A stretch of 64,000 bases of DNA, taken from the NCBI GenBank assembly GCA_963662175.1, contig OY759224.1:10280550-10344549 (forward strand). Reading direction: 5' to 3'. Under the pieces are notes generated by a model, which was not told where the DNA came from, searched no databases, and worked only from the letters and a program-made list of their open reading frames with translations. This DNA is from Aradus depressus. Its lineage: Eukaryota > Arthropoda > Insecta > Hemiptera > Aradidae. This document shows positions 33,692 to 44,510 of the stretch, piece after piece. A program made the position numbers and the translations under genes. Numbering within the stretch: position 1 is the stretch's first letter; each line of letters opens with the position of its first letter.

Positions 33692-34345
33692 CAGGGGCAG
33701 ATTTAAGTTGGACTGTGCCCTAGGCCCTGCTTGTTTTGTGATGGTATACATGTTAAAATGAAAAATATGATAATAAAAGTATGAAAAAGATATTTTATCC
33801 TTTTATTTTATTTTTCAACATAACATTATTAATAAAATACTCAAATAAAAAAGTTAATTATATTTGTATAATCAATTAGGTACATAATTTTTTTTCTTCT
33901 TGCTTTGGCTCGTGCGAAAGCATCAATGTATCATAATTAATTTATTGCACCAAATGTGCTTCGATAGACAATAATGCAAGTGCATTAAGTCTGTCTTGAT
34001 CCAAATTTCCACGCAAATAGTTTTTTTACTTTTTTTTAACATGGAAAATATTAGTTCTACAGAACAATTCGTTATATATACTTAAATAAATTCGTAAAGC
34101 AATGTCTATGTTAGGATAAATCTCGATTATATTTGATGCAGGACATATAGCTTCATTTTCTCTGTCTAATAGCTGCTTCGAGTAAAATTTCAAATGAATG
34201 ACTCCTCGTCCCACCGCTCCGGTGCAGCACAGTCATTTTTACAGTGAAATGCAGTCGCTGGAGAAAAGAGAAACCAATTGATTTAAATTTTTTGGCGCTC
34301 CTCAAATTTTGGGGCTCGCGGGCCTAAGCTTAAATTCGTTGATGT
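33692..34345. mobile_element. hAT-type element remnant
   Basis: The left end contains CAGGGGCAGATTTAAG and CCCTAGGCCC; the right end holds GGGCCTAAGCTTAAATTCG, a partial inverted match. Flanking TCCATAC (preceded by A on the left and G on the right) suggests an 8-bp duplication, as hAT elements make. The interior codes on the minus strand for a hAT dimerisation domain remnant. Ends are diverged, so the boundaries are approximate. A separate hAT-like end (CTGGATCCACCCCTAG) lies at 34518-34533. Confidence 0.6.
33880..34214 (-). pseudogene. hAT transposase C-terminal dimerisation remnant
   Basis: The minus strand encodes YPNIDIALRIYLSI and, after frame breaks near 34030, NYLRGNLDQDRLNALALLSI and EAHLV. 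hAT transposases end with 'FPN...LRI.L..PV..A..ERSFS.LK.IK..LRS.M...RL..LALLSIE', so the order of these parts fits. The catalytic core is absent and at least one frameshift and two stops break the frame. Confidence 0.7.
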
Positions 34346-35908
34346 CCATACATGACTAAAAACACAGGAGCTGAACAGACGGTTTGGTCTGCTCTAACGG
34401 CTTCTCAGCGGACAATCCAAATTTTCTATATAAAAAAAATATTATAGATTACACTATCATTTTGTTTTCTTAGTACAAACCGGAGGAGGGGCGACAATGC
34501 CCCCCCCCCTCCTCCCCCCGCTGGATCCACCCCTAGTATCTGAATAAATATTCGATTAATGCCCAACTCAGTTTTCTACGTTCATAATCGACCCGATTCA
34601 CCGATGAATATTGGAACTCCCCCCTCCTCCCCCCCGCCACTGGTAGGTCGGCCATATTGGATATCCGGGCTGTGGCTACAAGTGGCCTCAACCCGCAACC
34701 TGAACAAATCCCCCCCCCCCCCCTGTTGACAAAACTCCTTGTCCTAGGTTGAGGGGTGGGTGGGGGTGGTTCACCCTGGAACGGCGGCACACTGTCGCCC
34801 CCCCCCCCCCCCCCCCTTCTATAGGACAGACAAACCAGCCTTGTTTGTCTCTCATCCCTCTCTCCTTATCCCATATCCATTCTCTTTATTTACCAGCAGT
34901 TTACCCGACTTTAACCGGAGTAAGTTTAAGCAGGTTCGTAACTGTATCTGTCTTGTTAGCAACTTTAAGTTACATAATTTTTAAAATAACTTGAAATAAT
35001 TAATGATTTTGAGATTTGTGACTTACTCTCTCCCCTCCTCAGCATAAATAAAAATTTCTGATGCCTAAAGGCCTACGCAAGATCTTTGAAACGATGTTCT
35101 ATTAGAGATGTTTTCGCCAGAGATCAATGGAAGTTCATTGTAAATCCTACTGAATAAAATAGAACAATTCAAAAAATTCCACTATATTTATATAAAATAA
35201 ACAATATATTTCGCTGGTTAGAGCATTGTCAAGTGTACAGGATACAGACTTATGATGCTCTACAGGATACAGTGTACAGGATACAGTAGGATGCTCTACT
35301 AAATGTTTAGTTCGGAACTAGAAACCCACATTAATAACACCTCCCCCTCTCCAATCAAAATTTGAATAGGGCTTATAAAGATGCTATTTGTGAAATTTCA
35401 TGAAAATTCCATCAACTGTTAAAGAGTATTCATTTTATATTTTCCTCCTTCTCGTCCTTATGGGTTTTTTAATTTCCATATAAAATTTCATATAGATACA
35501 TCCATTACAACGGCCGATGATATGAGTTTTAAGCCCACCTTTAAACCTTACAGTAGAGGGAATAAGTGATTTCAGGCCAAGGGCTAAAGGACAACTGGGT
35601 TAGTATCCTTCTCGTGTGCAGCGGCTACTTCCCTGTGGCCTGTTTGGGTAAAAATTAATATGTGTCGTCTCTTTTGAGGTTCTGGATACACATATCATAT
35701 CTTGTAGAGATCTAGTTCATCAACGGATGATCGGATTTTAATGAAATTTAACATGTAGTATTCTTAAAAGCCAAATTGAAGAATAGGATGTCTTCAAATT
35801 CTTAACAAGAGAGAGCCTATGAGAGAGAACACATTAACGGATAATCGTAATATATCTCCTAGCAGGTTCATCTACTGAATAAAATACTTACTTTTTTGTA
35901 TTATTATT
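34346..35908. other. Unclassified stretch with C-rich runs
   Basis: Runs of C occur at 34710-34723 (14) and 34798-34816 (19). Short proline-rich ORFs here are products of those runs. Between about 35360 and 35880 there are blocks like the Helitron 143-bp unit (GATGATCGGATTTTAATGAA, ACATGTAGTATTCTTAAAAG), so Helitron debris is likely. Confidence 0.45.
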
Positions 35909-36135
35909 GTTAGGTTAGGTTTTATGACTGATGCCCGGGCTTTAACTACGAGGTCATATCGCCTACTACCAGGAGCTCTGGTGGACATGAGCCCAACTCT
36001 ACTGTGGAGTCCTAAATTTTGCCTACCCTAAATTTTAATTCACCTAGGGCAGGGGGACTTAACGAGTACCTGACATCGTACAGGCTCGGAACCATCGCTT
36101 AACGTCCCATCCGAAGGACGGCATGCTTAAGTTCC
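35909..36135 (-). mobile_element. SINE tail and body, joined to a poly(G) run
   Basis: From GTTAGGTTAGGTTTTATGAC to CCGAAGGACGGCATGCTTAA, reverse-oriented. The head is replaced by CCCTCCCTTCCCGGGAGG and 24 G (36150-36173). Confidence 0.85.
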
Positions 36136-36179
36136 CTCCCTTCCCGGGAGGGGGGGGGGGGGGGGGGGGGGGGAAGTAA

Positions 36180-37345
36180 AAGCTGAGTGGGTGGTGTTTT
36201 AGTGACGTCAGAGTAGGACAAACTGTGATAAGTGGTATGAAATATTCAACAAGAGACAAATAGAACCCTCAAATAGCACTAACTACGTCACCCCTACCCC
36301 ACTTACGTCATTCTTAAACAAAATTCACGTCATACTACAAATTACAAATTCTAATTTTTTTTGTTTTTTAAATACTTTTAATAATACACGATGTATAGGG
36401 AAGTTATGTAATCGATCAGACATTCGATGCTGAGTTTTCAACGGAATTTTAGGTTTTTTGAATACCTGATTCCAAAAATGAAAAAAAAAAAAAAAGCGTC
36501 AGTGAATCACCGGCAATGTGTGTGACGTCATAGTGGAGAAAATTGCACAAACTGTGATAAGCGGTATGAAATATTCAACAGGAGACAAATAGAACCCTGA
36601 AATAGCACTACGTCATACGCACCCCTCCCCCACTGAGTTGTAGTCATTTATTAACATTACATAACTTCCCCTATACTTTGTATATAGCTGGGGAGGATTA
36701 TGGGGAAGTAGGGAGGCTTAACTCCCAAACTGCCAAAGTAATGAATATGTCAAATTTTGACTTTGGAGGGAGAGCGAAAACGTAATTGGTTAATTCTTTC
36801 TGGGGAAGTACATTGCCGGTGATTCACCGACGAATTTTTGTTTTCATTTTTGAACCAGGGATTTCGAAAATATTAAATTCTATTGAAAACTCGATATCGA
36901 AATTCTGACCGATTATATAACTTCACCAATACTTGTTATATCTTGGAAAGTAAGGAAGTTATGAAAGGAACAAATAAAAGACCTTTCAAACAAATTTACA
37001 GAAGAAAAATGAATCTATCTGAGATATAGAAGACTCGGTTCTAATAATAACGTGTTGTTAATATTGAGTTCCTGTCGTTGTTAAGAAATAGCTTTCAATT
37101 TCAGTTTATTAAGACTGTCAAATCCATAAAATGTTGTATAACACCAGTAATTATTTAAACAATAGAATTCTTGTTTTACTTCCCCAGTTATAAAAAGTAT
37201 AGGGGAAGTTATGGAATCTGTCAGAATTCTGCAATTTCCGACCTCCAGTTCCAAAAATTAAAAAAAAAAAATGTCATGACTGTGTCTAAGAAAACGATGA
37301 CTCCCGATAGAATGAATGTACGAGGTGTGTTCACGTAACGGAAAT
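36180..37345. repeat. TGACGTCA block and CTTCCCC-family copies
   Basis: The 13049-13160 block recurs inverted at 36190-36300 and 36525-36640. Around and between are CTTCCCC-family blocks: ATAGGGAAGTTATGTAATCG (near 36398), CATAACTTCCCCTATAC (near 36660), GGTGATTCACCGACG (near 36820) and ACTTCCCCAGTTATAAAAAG (37180). The layout suggests that the two repeat types travel together as one larger element. Confidence 0.6.
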
Positions 37346-37629
37346 TTTGTGAGATTTTTTCGGTGATGTGTTGCTAAAAATGTCTGAAAAGTATCTGTGC
37401 ATTGTTAGTCAAACCGGATGGTTTCTGCTATCTGCTGTTAAAGAGATTACATGTGTTTTGCTACGATCGGCGATTATTTATTTATTTTTTTATTTTATTT
37501 TTTTTTTTATTATTTTTTTTTTGGCTTTATGCACGGTGCGTAATGTGTATGTTATCAAGTTATTTTGTATAGTTGACCGCGAGAGGGAGTTCTACATCTA
37601 TATAATAAAAATGATTGGCTAAATTTTGC

Positions 37630-38450
37630 ACGGGAGGGGGGGGTTGTGGAGGTAGGCCTTAGTATAAAGATACCGGTAACTCATTAACTAATAGTCGGAT
37701 TGTCATGGAATTTCACATGTAGTATTCTAAAAAGCCAAATTTAAAAAAAGGATGTGTGAAGTCTCAAAATTTGAAAGGGGGGGGGGGGGGGGCTAGGCCT
37801 AATATAAAGATAGTGATAGGTCTTTAACGGATGATCCGATTGACATGGAATTTCACATGTAGTATTCTTAAAGGCCAAATTGAAAAATACGCTACGTGAC
37901 ATCTCAAAATTTTGAACAGGAGGGGGGGTTATGGGGGGGGCCTAAGTATAAATATAGTCCTAGCTCATTAACGGTTGTTCGGATTGTCACGAAATTTGAC
38001 ATGTAGTATTCTTAAAGGCCAAATTGAAAAATACGGTACGTGACATCTCAAAATTTTGAACGGGAGGGGGGTTGTGGGGGTAGGCGTAAATATAAAGATA
38101 CTGATAGGTCATTAACAGATGATCGGATTGTCATGGAATTTCACATGTGGTATTCTTAAAGCCCGAATTAAAAAATAGGGTGTGTGGCATCTCAACATTT
38201 TGAAAGGGAGGGGGGTTTTGGGGGTAGGCCTTAGCATAAAATAGTTGTAGCTCATTAACGAATGGTCGGATTGTCATGGAATTTCACATGTAGTATTCTT
38301 AAAAGACAAAAACAAAAAAAGGATATGTGACGTCTCAAAATTGTCAACGGGAGGGGGGTATGGGGGGGGGGGGCAAGCATATACCTAAATAGTAGTTTCA
38401 AAAGCAATATTTAAAAATTGGCTGTGACTCTTTTGGACGGGAGGGGCGGG
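37630..38450. repeat. ~143-bp tandem array at the Helitron 5' side
   Basis: About six units. The AGGCCT..(A/T)TATAAA landmark falls at 37653, 37795, 37939, 38082 and 38226, with a decayed sixth unit near 38370. Each unit has a G-rich block and a CATGGAATTTCACATGTAG block. G-run length varies (16 G at 37777-37792). Similar units occur at 63400-63680. Confidence 0.85.
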
Positions 38451-38529
38451 GGTCCATTAATGCTGAATGAATCTCGCATGGAGCTTTCTTAAAGATGGGA
38501 AATAGCCCTAACTTTAATAGGGTGGGTTT

Positions 38530-38800
38530 CCTTAGCATGTATTACCTTGAAGATGCACCGTTGCACGGTAAATAATAGCTCTCACCAGCGTTCTTAAGCA
38601 CAAAATACCTAGGGCATCCGCTGTTGCAAGGCACATACTAGCTGCGGTGCCCTGCGTTCCTAACTGCGTACTATCTGTGTTGCCCAGCGGTCCTAAGAAC
38701 TTAATAGCTGGTTGCACGGAGTTGCAAGGCGCATACTATCTAAGGTGCCCGGTGTTCTTAAGTAGGAACTTGCTGTGGTTCCAAGTAAAAAAAATAAATA
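38530..38800. repeat. Short irregular minisatellite in the Helitron
   Basis: Units of about 35-45 bp follow the pattern 'TACTAGCTG.GGTGCCC.GCGTTCCTAAG'. A second patch of the same repeat is at 40800-40965. The motif loosely resembles the Helitron 3' end (CCGGGTATTACTGCTAG), so it may derive from it. Confidence 0.6.
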
Positions 38801-38860
38801 AAAAAAAAATCCAGTCCAATAGCTTTTGACAGAACGACGTCTGTCGGGTCAGCTACCCGC

Positions 38861-40520
38861 ATATCTGAATCCTACACAAAAATTGAAATAAAAATGTTTT
38901 TCGAAAAAAGTCGGGCTAAATACCATTCTTCAAATTTCCTACTTTTTAACGGTTTATAGATTTACTATTTGTTAAAACTGATAGACAGATTAAGATATAT
39001 CGGGAAAGTCCTATCCGAAGGACGACATGCTCAAGGTTTTTCGAACCTAAGTGAAATTTTAGCTACCTAGGTTTAGTTACATAACATACGACTCATTATC
39101 GAGCACCTGACATACAAAAAGGCCCTCAATCATAGCTTAAAGCCCAATCCGAAGGACGACGTGCTCAAATTTATTTTTATCCTCCCGATTCAAACATCTG
39201 AGCTAAGTGACTTGGCTAGATTTCTAAATGGCGATCCTGAGCTCGGTAGACTCCATTCTTCACATTTCTAGCTTTTAAACGGTTTTTAGATTTAATATTT
39301 GTTAAAACTGATGAACAACCGGGATATCTGAATCCTACACAAAAATCGAAATAAAAATGTTTTTCGAAAAAAGTCGGGCTAAATACCATTCTTCAAATTT
39401 CCTACTTTTTAACGGTTTATAGATTTAATATTTGTTAAAACTGATAGACAGATTCAGTTATATCGGGAAAGTCCCATCCGAAGGACGACGTGCTCAAGGT
39501 TTTTTGAACCTAAGTGAAATTTTAGCTACCTGGGTTTAGTTACATAACATACGACTGATTATCGAGCACCTGACATACAAAAAGGCCCTCGATCATAGCC
39601 TAAAGTCCAATCCGAAGGACGACGTGCTCAAATTTATTTTTATCTTCTCGATTAAAACATCTATCCTAAGTTCCTTGGCTAGATTTCTAAGTGGCGATCC
39701 TGAGCTCGATAGACTCCATATGTATGATAAAATAAGTTACCGTTTGGTTCCAACTAAAATTATCAAGGAAGAAATGTGGAATATAAGTGGGCTTTGAGGT
39801 ACCGTTTTGACATATTTTCTGAAAAACAAATTAATACAGCAATGTTGGTAGATAGGCAGCATCCAGAAACGAAGATGGTCAACCAAAGAAAGATTCAGAT
39901 GTATCGGGAAAGTCCCATCCGAAGGACGACGTGCTCAAATTTATTTTTATCTTCCCGATTAAAACATCTGACCTAAGTGACTTGGCTAGATTTCTAAATG
40001 GCGATCCTGAGCTCGGTAGACTCCATTCTTCAAATTTCTAGCTTTTAAACGGTTTTTAGATTTAATATTTGTTAAAACTGATGAACAACCCGGATATCTG
40101 AATCCTACACAAAAATTGAAATAATAATGTTTTTCGAAAAAAGTCGGGCTAAATACCATTCTTCAAATTTCCTGCTTTTTAACGGTTTATGGATTTACTA
40201 TTTGTTAAAACTGATAGACAGATTAAGATATATCGGGAAAGTCCCATCCGAAGGACGACGTGCTCAAGGTTTTTCGAACCTAAGTGAAATTTTAGCTACC
40301 TAGGTTTAGTTACATAACATACGACTCATTATCGAGCACCTGACATACAAAAAGGCCCTCAATCATAGCTTGGAGTCCAATCCGAAGGACGACGTGCTCA
40401 AATTTATTTTTATCTTCCCGATTAAAACATCTGAGCTAAGTGACTTGGCTAGATTTCTAAATGGCGATCCTGAGCTCGGTAGACTCCATTCTTCACATTT
40501 CTAGCTTTTAAACGGTTTTT
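38861..40520. repeat. ~460-bp tandem units built on a captured SINE
   Basis: Units start at ATATCTGAATCCTACACAAA (38861, 39324, 40094). The second half of each unit is a decayed, reverse-oriented copy of the CCTAA-tailed SINE: GAGCACCTGACAT, CCGAAGGACGACGTGCTCAA and GATCCTGAGCTCGGTAGAC align in order with the SINE. A partial unit follows 39905. An unrelated insert (39729-39904) matches the repeat of 4237-5135. Confidence 0.75.
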
Positions 40521-41066
40521 AGTTTTAAGATAATGTTTGTACCTTTTTCATGAAACATTTCACAATTAAAATCTGAGGCCATGAGATGAACAAACTGTGA
40601 GAGGAGTGTTGGGTGATGTCACGTAGTGTTGGGTGATGTCACGTACCCTATGTTGAGCAGAACGTTTAAGGATGCTAGGAAATTTGCTAATTCAATGTTT
40701 TATTTAACGTTTTTGTGAACTTTTGTTTGTTTAAACACGTAAACAAATTGTCTCAAGAAAATTTGGTTCAATTCATGGTTGAAGTCTATGTTTTAATCAA
40801 CATGGTGGTCACAAGCGTTCTCAAGTACGCACTGGCTAGAACGTCCACTGATGCTAAGTATTCACTAGCTGTGGTTTCCGCCGTTGAATGGTGCGTACTA
40901 GCCATGGTGCCCAGGGGTCCTAAAAACTTACTAGCTGGGATGTCTGCCGTTCAAGGACTATAAGCGTTATTCCGTATGAATAATTGAAAATTATAACATC
41001 ATGAATGTACTATTGAAGAATTGAAATGGATTCGAACGAGAGATATTAGGAGAAAAGTCAAAGTTC

Positions 41067-41094
41067 CCCGGGCAACGCCGGGTATTACTGCTAG
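41067..41094 (+). terminator. Helitron 3' hairpin and CTAG end
   Basis: Stem CCCGG/CCGGG with loop GCAACG, then TATTACTG and CTAG. This hairpin is the known rolling-circle termination signal of Helitrons. Confidence 0.85.
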
Positions 41095-41096
41095 TA

Positions 41097-41198
41097 TGAA
41101 ATAAAACTCACTCCCGGACGGGATTCGAATCCGCAAACCATGGTGAGACCATGCGACCAAAGCCCTACGCTCTAGCCCGCACGGCCACCATGGCCCCC
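41097..41198 (-). mobile_element. Second SINE family, head fragment
   Basis: It is the reverse complement of the head at 16940 onward, with box B as GGATTCGAATCCCG and the TGGTCTCACCATGGTTTGC block. It starts right beside the Helitron 3' end. Confidence 0.6.
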
Positions 41199-41215
41199 AT
41201 TTATTTGTTTACATA

Positions 41216-41706
41216 ATGGATCAAAGAATTTGCATTAAATTTTGCTATAAGAATGGAATAAAGTGCAGCTAAGTTTTAGAAATGTTAGATATTGCTTTTG
41301 GTGAGTCTGCTATGAGTAAAACAAGGGTTTACGACTGGTATAAAAGCTCGACAAGTGCCGTCGAATGTGAAGGTCATGCTCACTGTGTTTTTCGATTTTA
41401 ACGGCACAGTGCACCATGAGTTCTTGCTACAAAGTCAAACGATCAATGAGGAGTACTACCTACAAGTGCAACGCCGTTTGCGTGAAGCAATCCGAAAAAA
41501 ACGCCCGGATTTGTGGCAATTCATGGCTTTTGCACCACGATAATGCACCTGCTCACACTTCATTGCTTGTTCGTGAATTTTTGGCCAAACACAACACTGT
41601 AATGATGCCCCAGCCTCCATATTCGCCAGACATGGCTCCGTGTGACTTTTTTCTCTTCTCAACAATAAAGATAATCTTAAAGGGCCGTCTTTTCGTGCAG
41701 CCGAGA
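41216..41706 (+). pseudogene. mariner transposase, internally deleted and frameshifted
   Basis: The frame opens MDQRICIKFCYKNGIKCS, has a stop, then VLEMLDIAFGESAMSKTRVY: the mariner N-terminal helix-turn-helix. About a third of the gene is then missing. It resumes at VKVMLTVFFDFNGTVHHEFL and, after a frameshift near 41515, HHDNAPAHTSLLVREFL and PPYSPDMAPCDFFLF. The last two carry the second and third catalytic aspartates of the D,D34D mariner triad; an aspartate in VFFDFNG follows where the first one would lie. The tail is replaced by a Jockey-like piece. Confidence 0.85.
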
Positions 41707-41707
41707 T

Positions 41708-41795
41708 GCCAAACTCGGTCGAAAGCTTGTTCGACATCGAGAAAGGCCGCCGAACAATACTATTTCTGCTCCAAGGTGGAAGAAAGTGAAAATAC
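41708..41795 (-). pseudogene. Jockey-like reverse transcriptase scrap
   Basis: The minus strand reads YCSAAFLDVEQAFDRV, which is reverse transcriptase motif A in Jockey-type form (FLD...AFD). The DNA is nearly the same as 61206-61240, part of another Jockey relic. It follows the mariner fragment without a target duplication that I can see. Confidence 0.5.
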
Positions 41796-41992
41796 ACGAC
41801 CTATTTGTAACAACTAAAGGCAACACTGTAGAGAAGCTTCAAAACAAGGACATAAATCAACAATATTTTCCAACAAGGCAATATCTCTATCATTTTCCAC
41901 TTTTCCATTTATCTGACCTCATATTTTCTTCAAAATATTTTTGTATTACTACTTAAGTGAATACTTCCGGAAGATTACTTTTCCAAAGTGAT

Positions 41993-42111
41993 CGGAAATT
42001 GGGGAAGTACCTATTTCGGAAATTAGGGAAGTACCTATTTCGGAAATTAGGAAAGTACCTATTTCGGAAATTAGGGAAGTACCTATTTCGGAAATTAGGG
42101 AAGTACCTATT
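41993..42111. repeat. 24-bp minisatellite, five units
   Basis: The unit CGGAAATTAGGGAAGTACCTATTT is repeated five times with single changes. The open frame across it (RKLGKYLF repeats) is a by-product of the 24-bp period being a multiple of three. It directly precedes a CTTCCCC-like hairpin end at 42125-42165. Confidence 0.9.
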
Positions 42112-42178
42112 CATTTATACTTACCCAGCTGCACGAAGTAGAGGGGAAGTTACATAATCGATCAGAAATTAGAAGTTT

Positions 42179-42449
42179 ACGCTTTAACTACAAGGTCATA
42201 TCGCCTACTACCACAGCGCTCTTTAATTACTGTAGCCTGACTCTACTATGGGAGTCCTAAATTTTGACTATTATTCACCTATACTAGGGTAGAGATCTTT
42301 AACGAGTACCTGACATCGTACAGGCTCTCTCCCGAAGGACGGGATGCTTTAGTTTATTTTATTTATCTGATAAAATAAACGAAGGGCCTTGGCCGGCGAT
42401 CTTGAGGTTAGTAAGCGAGCACTCATACCACTGAGCTACCGGCGCCCTC
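42179..42449 (-). mobile_element. SINE, tail-trimmed, several small deletions
   Basis: From GCTTTAACTACAAGG to the head (GAGCTACCGGCGCCCTC), reverse-oriented. The GTGGACATGAG and GGGACCATCGC blocks are lost. Confidence 0.85.
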
Positions 42450-42543
42450 ATAAAAACTCCAATAACTGCCAATGTAATAAATTTATTGACATGAAATTTT
42501 ATATGTAAATTCAAAACCCTTATAATATAAGAACGATATATAT

Positions 42544-42796
42544 TTAGGTTAGGTTTTATGACTCATGCCCGGGCTTTAACTACGAGGTCACATCGTCTAC
42601 TACCAGAGCGCTCTTTCGTCACTCTGGTGGACATGAACCCGACTCTACTGTGAAATTTCTAATTTTTGCCTACCCTAAATTTTTATTCATCCAGGGTAGG
42701 GGTCTTTAACGAGTACCTGACCCATCCGAAGGACGGCGTGCTTAAGTTTATTTTACCTCCCATATAAAATAAACTAAGGACCTCGGTCGAGTTATA
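42544..42796 (-). mobile_element. SINE, head-truncated
   Basis: From TAGGTTAGGTTTTATGACTC through the body to GGACCTCGGTCGAGTTA, stopping before box A. About 35 bp around CATCGTACAGG are deleted. It sits in a CTTCCCC-family interior (42460-42543 and 42797-42900). Confidence 0.85.
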
Positions 42797-43325
42797 TATA
42801 GTAATGAATGTGTGTACATTCAAAACCCTTTAAGAACGTCACCCATTAATTTTCAGCAAAATTGACTGAATATGGGGGGGGATGACAAGAGGGAGCTTAA
42901 CTCAGAAATACAACAACAAAAAAAAGCTCGCTATAAGGTCCCGTTTTTGCTTTTCATCCTACAGAACTCTAAGAAATAAGTGGTTATGGTCTAAACTCCA
43001 ATGGTTAAGAAACTCAAGAGTTGAGAGTTGACTTGGTCAATTACTTAAGACATTATACAGTTGAACTAACCAGATAATTACCTCAAATGAAATAGACCAG
43101 ATGTGGTTCTTCTTTGGACTCTGGTGGAAGGAAAAAGAAGAAAGAGGGTTGCCATGGAGATGACCCCATCTCGTATCCGTTCTCTCCATCTAATCCAATA
43201 CCTATAAGTCATAGAGGATACATTAACCAAATATAATAGGCCAGAAATATTTTTTTAATATACTACAAACTATGGGGTTGTGCTACGTCCTCCTAATCCA
43301 ACGTCCTAAGAACAACTGTTTCAAT

Positions 43326-43773
43326 ATTTTTTTTTTTTGGGGTGGCCGACCTCCGGTGGAGGCCACGACACTTATCGCCGATTCGTCGGGGGAAATGAGG
43401 GCCTAACAACTTTATTAATCATTGAAAAATAAAATAAAAACATATATAATAATTTTATGTTACTGTGGTAGGCTAGGAGCGACCGCTGCCGACCATCTGC
43501 GACGATAAGCAGTCACTCACAGCCCACCTTAATTTCCTTGGCGCGCCGAGAGAGCTCGGGATAAATGTGGGGCGTTCGTTGGCTATAGTATGTCGGGGCG
43601 CCGGCAGTCGTCCCCGGCGCAGGGCCCTAGCGCTTTCTTCTTTCTCCGCCAGGAGGCGACAAATTGGCTGAACTCTGGGTAGCCGGTTTCCGTCACCAGC
43701 TGCCCATCCTGTCCCGCGTATCAATTCCACCCTTGGCCCGTCTTACAGCGGACATTCGAGGATCACATGAAAA
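43326..43773 (-). mobile_element. R1-like LINE, 3' end only, with 9-bp target duplication
   Basis: It is the reverse complement of the last part of the LINE at 52527-54789: the 3' UTR with GGTCGGCCACCCC-type end, CTCCACCGGAGGTCGG and the AGCGACCGCTGCCGACC block, back to ATGTGATCCTCGAATGTCC in the coding end. Flanked by TGTTTCAAT (43317-43325 and 43774-43782). It is a classic 5'-truncated retroposition product. Confidence 0.88.
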
Positions 43774-43808
43774 TGTTTCAATGTTTCTAATATCACACGC
43801 CACAATGA

Positions 43809-44146
43809 GGGCGCCGGTAGCTCAGTGGAATGAGTGCTTGCCTTCTGAGCTTAAGAACGTGGGTTCGAAACCTGGCCGAGGCCCTTAGGTTATTTTATCT
43901 GGGAAATAAAATAAGCTTAAGCACGTCGTCCTAGGGATGGGACGTTAAGCGATGGTCCCGAGCCTGTACGATGTCAGGTACTCGTTAAAGACCCCTGCCC
44001 TAGGTGAATAAACCTGGGTAGGCAAAATTTAGGACTCCCACATTAGTCGGGCCCATGTCCACCAGAATGAATGACGAAAGAGCGCTCTGGTAGTAGGCGA
44101 TATGACCTCGTAGCAAGCCCGGGCATGAGTCATAATAACTAACACT
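43809..44146 (+). mobile_element. Full-length SINE with 9-bp target duplication
   Basis: Flanked by CCACAATGA (43800-43808 and 44147-44155). Head with box A (TAGCTCAGTGG) and a good box B (GGTTCGAAACC). The tail reads GAGTCATAATAACTAAC, lacking the usual CCTAA copies. Confidence 0.92.
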
Positions 44147-44510
44147 CCACAATGACCTTAAATTCCTTCTGTCAACGACCTCATCAAGTACCGTTTCCTA
44201 AACTTCCATTCTAAACTTTCCTACCATGAAAATCCTTTTGCTCAATCCCTCATTCTATTCTCATCCCGACAATCCTCCACGAAGTCCGAGGCGCTCCTGG
44301 CCAAGAGACCTGTTATCACTTTTTTAAGTAGCTGCTATAGTCCTATAATTTTGTACATGTGTAGAATTCTGTTGACAGTACAATGTAGTATATCCAATAT
44401 GGCGGATTACATTTTTCTTCACAACACCCTTGATATGGGTCTCAAATGAAAGGGTTTGACGAGTAGAATATGATAGTCAATAAAAAAAAGGAAAAATAAA
44501 TTTTTTTTAA

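Larger units (their letters stand above)
37597..41094 (+). mobile_element. Non-autonomous Helitron, complete
   Basis: The element starts TCTATATAATAAAAATG after a host A. It ends with a CCCGG-GCAACG-CCGGG hairpin (41067-41082), eight bases of spacer (TATTACTG) and CTAG before a host T. A 5' TC, a 3' hairpin plus CTAG and insertion between A and T are the accepted Helitron signs. At 3498 bp it has no Rep or helicase coding. The inside is built of three kinds of tandem repeat plus older repeats. It would need enzymes from an autonomous Helitron. Confidence 0.85.
43240..44330 (+). pseudogene. Jockey-like LINE C-terminal relic, split by two insertions
   Basis: Pieces read LWGCATSSNPTS before the R1-like insertion at 43326, and IPSVNDLIKYRFLNFHSK, then LSYHENPFAQSL after the SINE that ends at 44146. 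Jockey-type proteins have 'YG...WG.A', then '.P...EL....Y.RF.SNL..H.NPL...L' in this order. The R1-like insertion (target duplication TGTTTCAAT) and the SINE (CCACAATGA) removed together would rejoin the pieces. Frames are broken in several places. Confidence 0.5.

Noticed and set aside
34749..34994. Proline-rich small proteins around 34.8 kb
   Set aside because: They are translations of a 19-C run and have no other support.
41993..42111. CRISPR array
   Set aside because: The 24-bp units are contiguous, without spacers, in a eukaryotic repeat context; it is a minisatellite.
41957..42157. Repeat protein with RKLGKYLF units
   Set aside because: The open frame results from a 24-bp DNA repeat and has no start context or conservation evidence.
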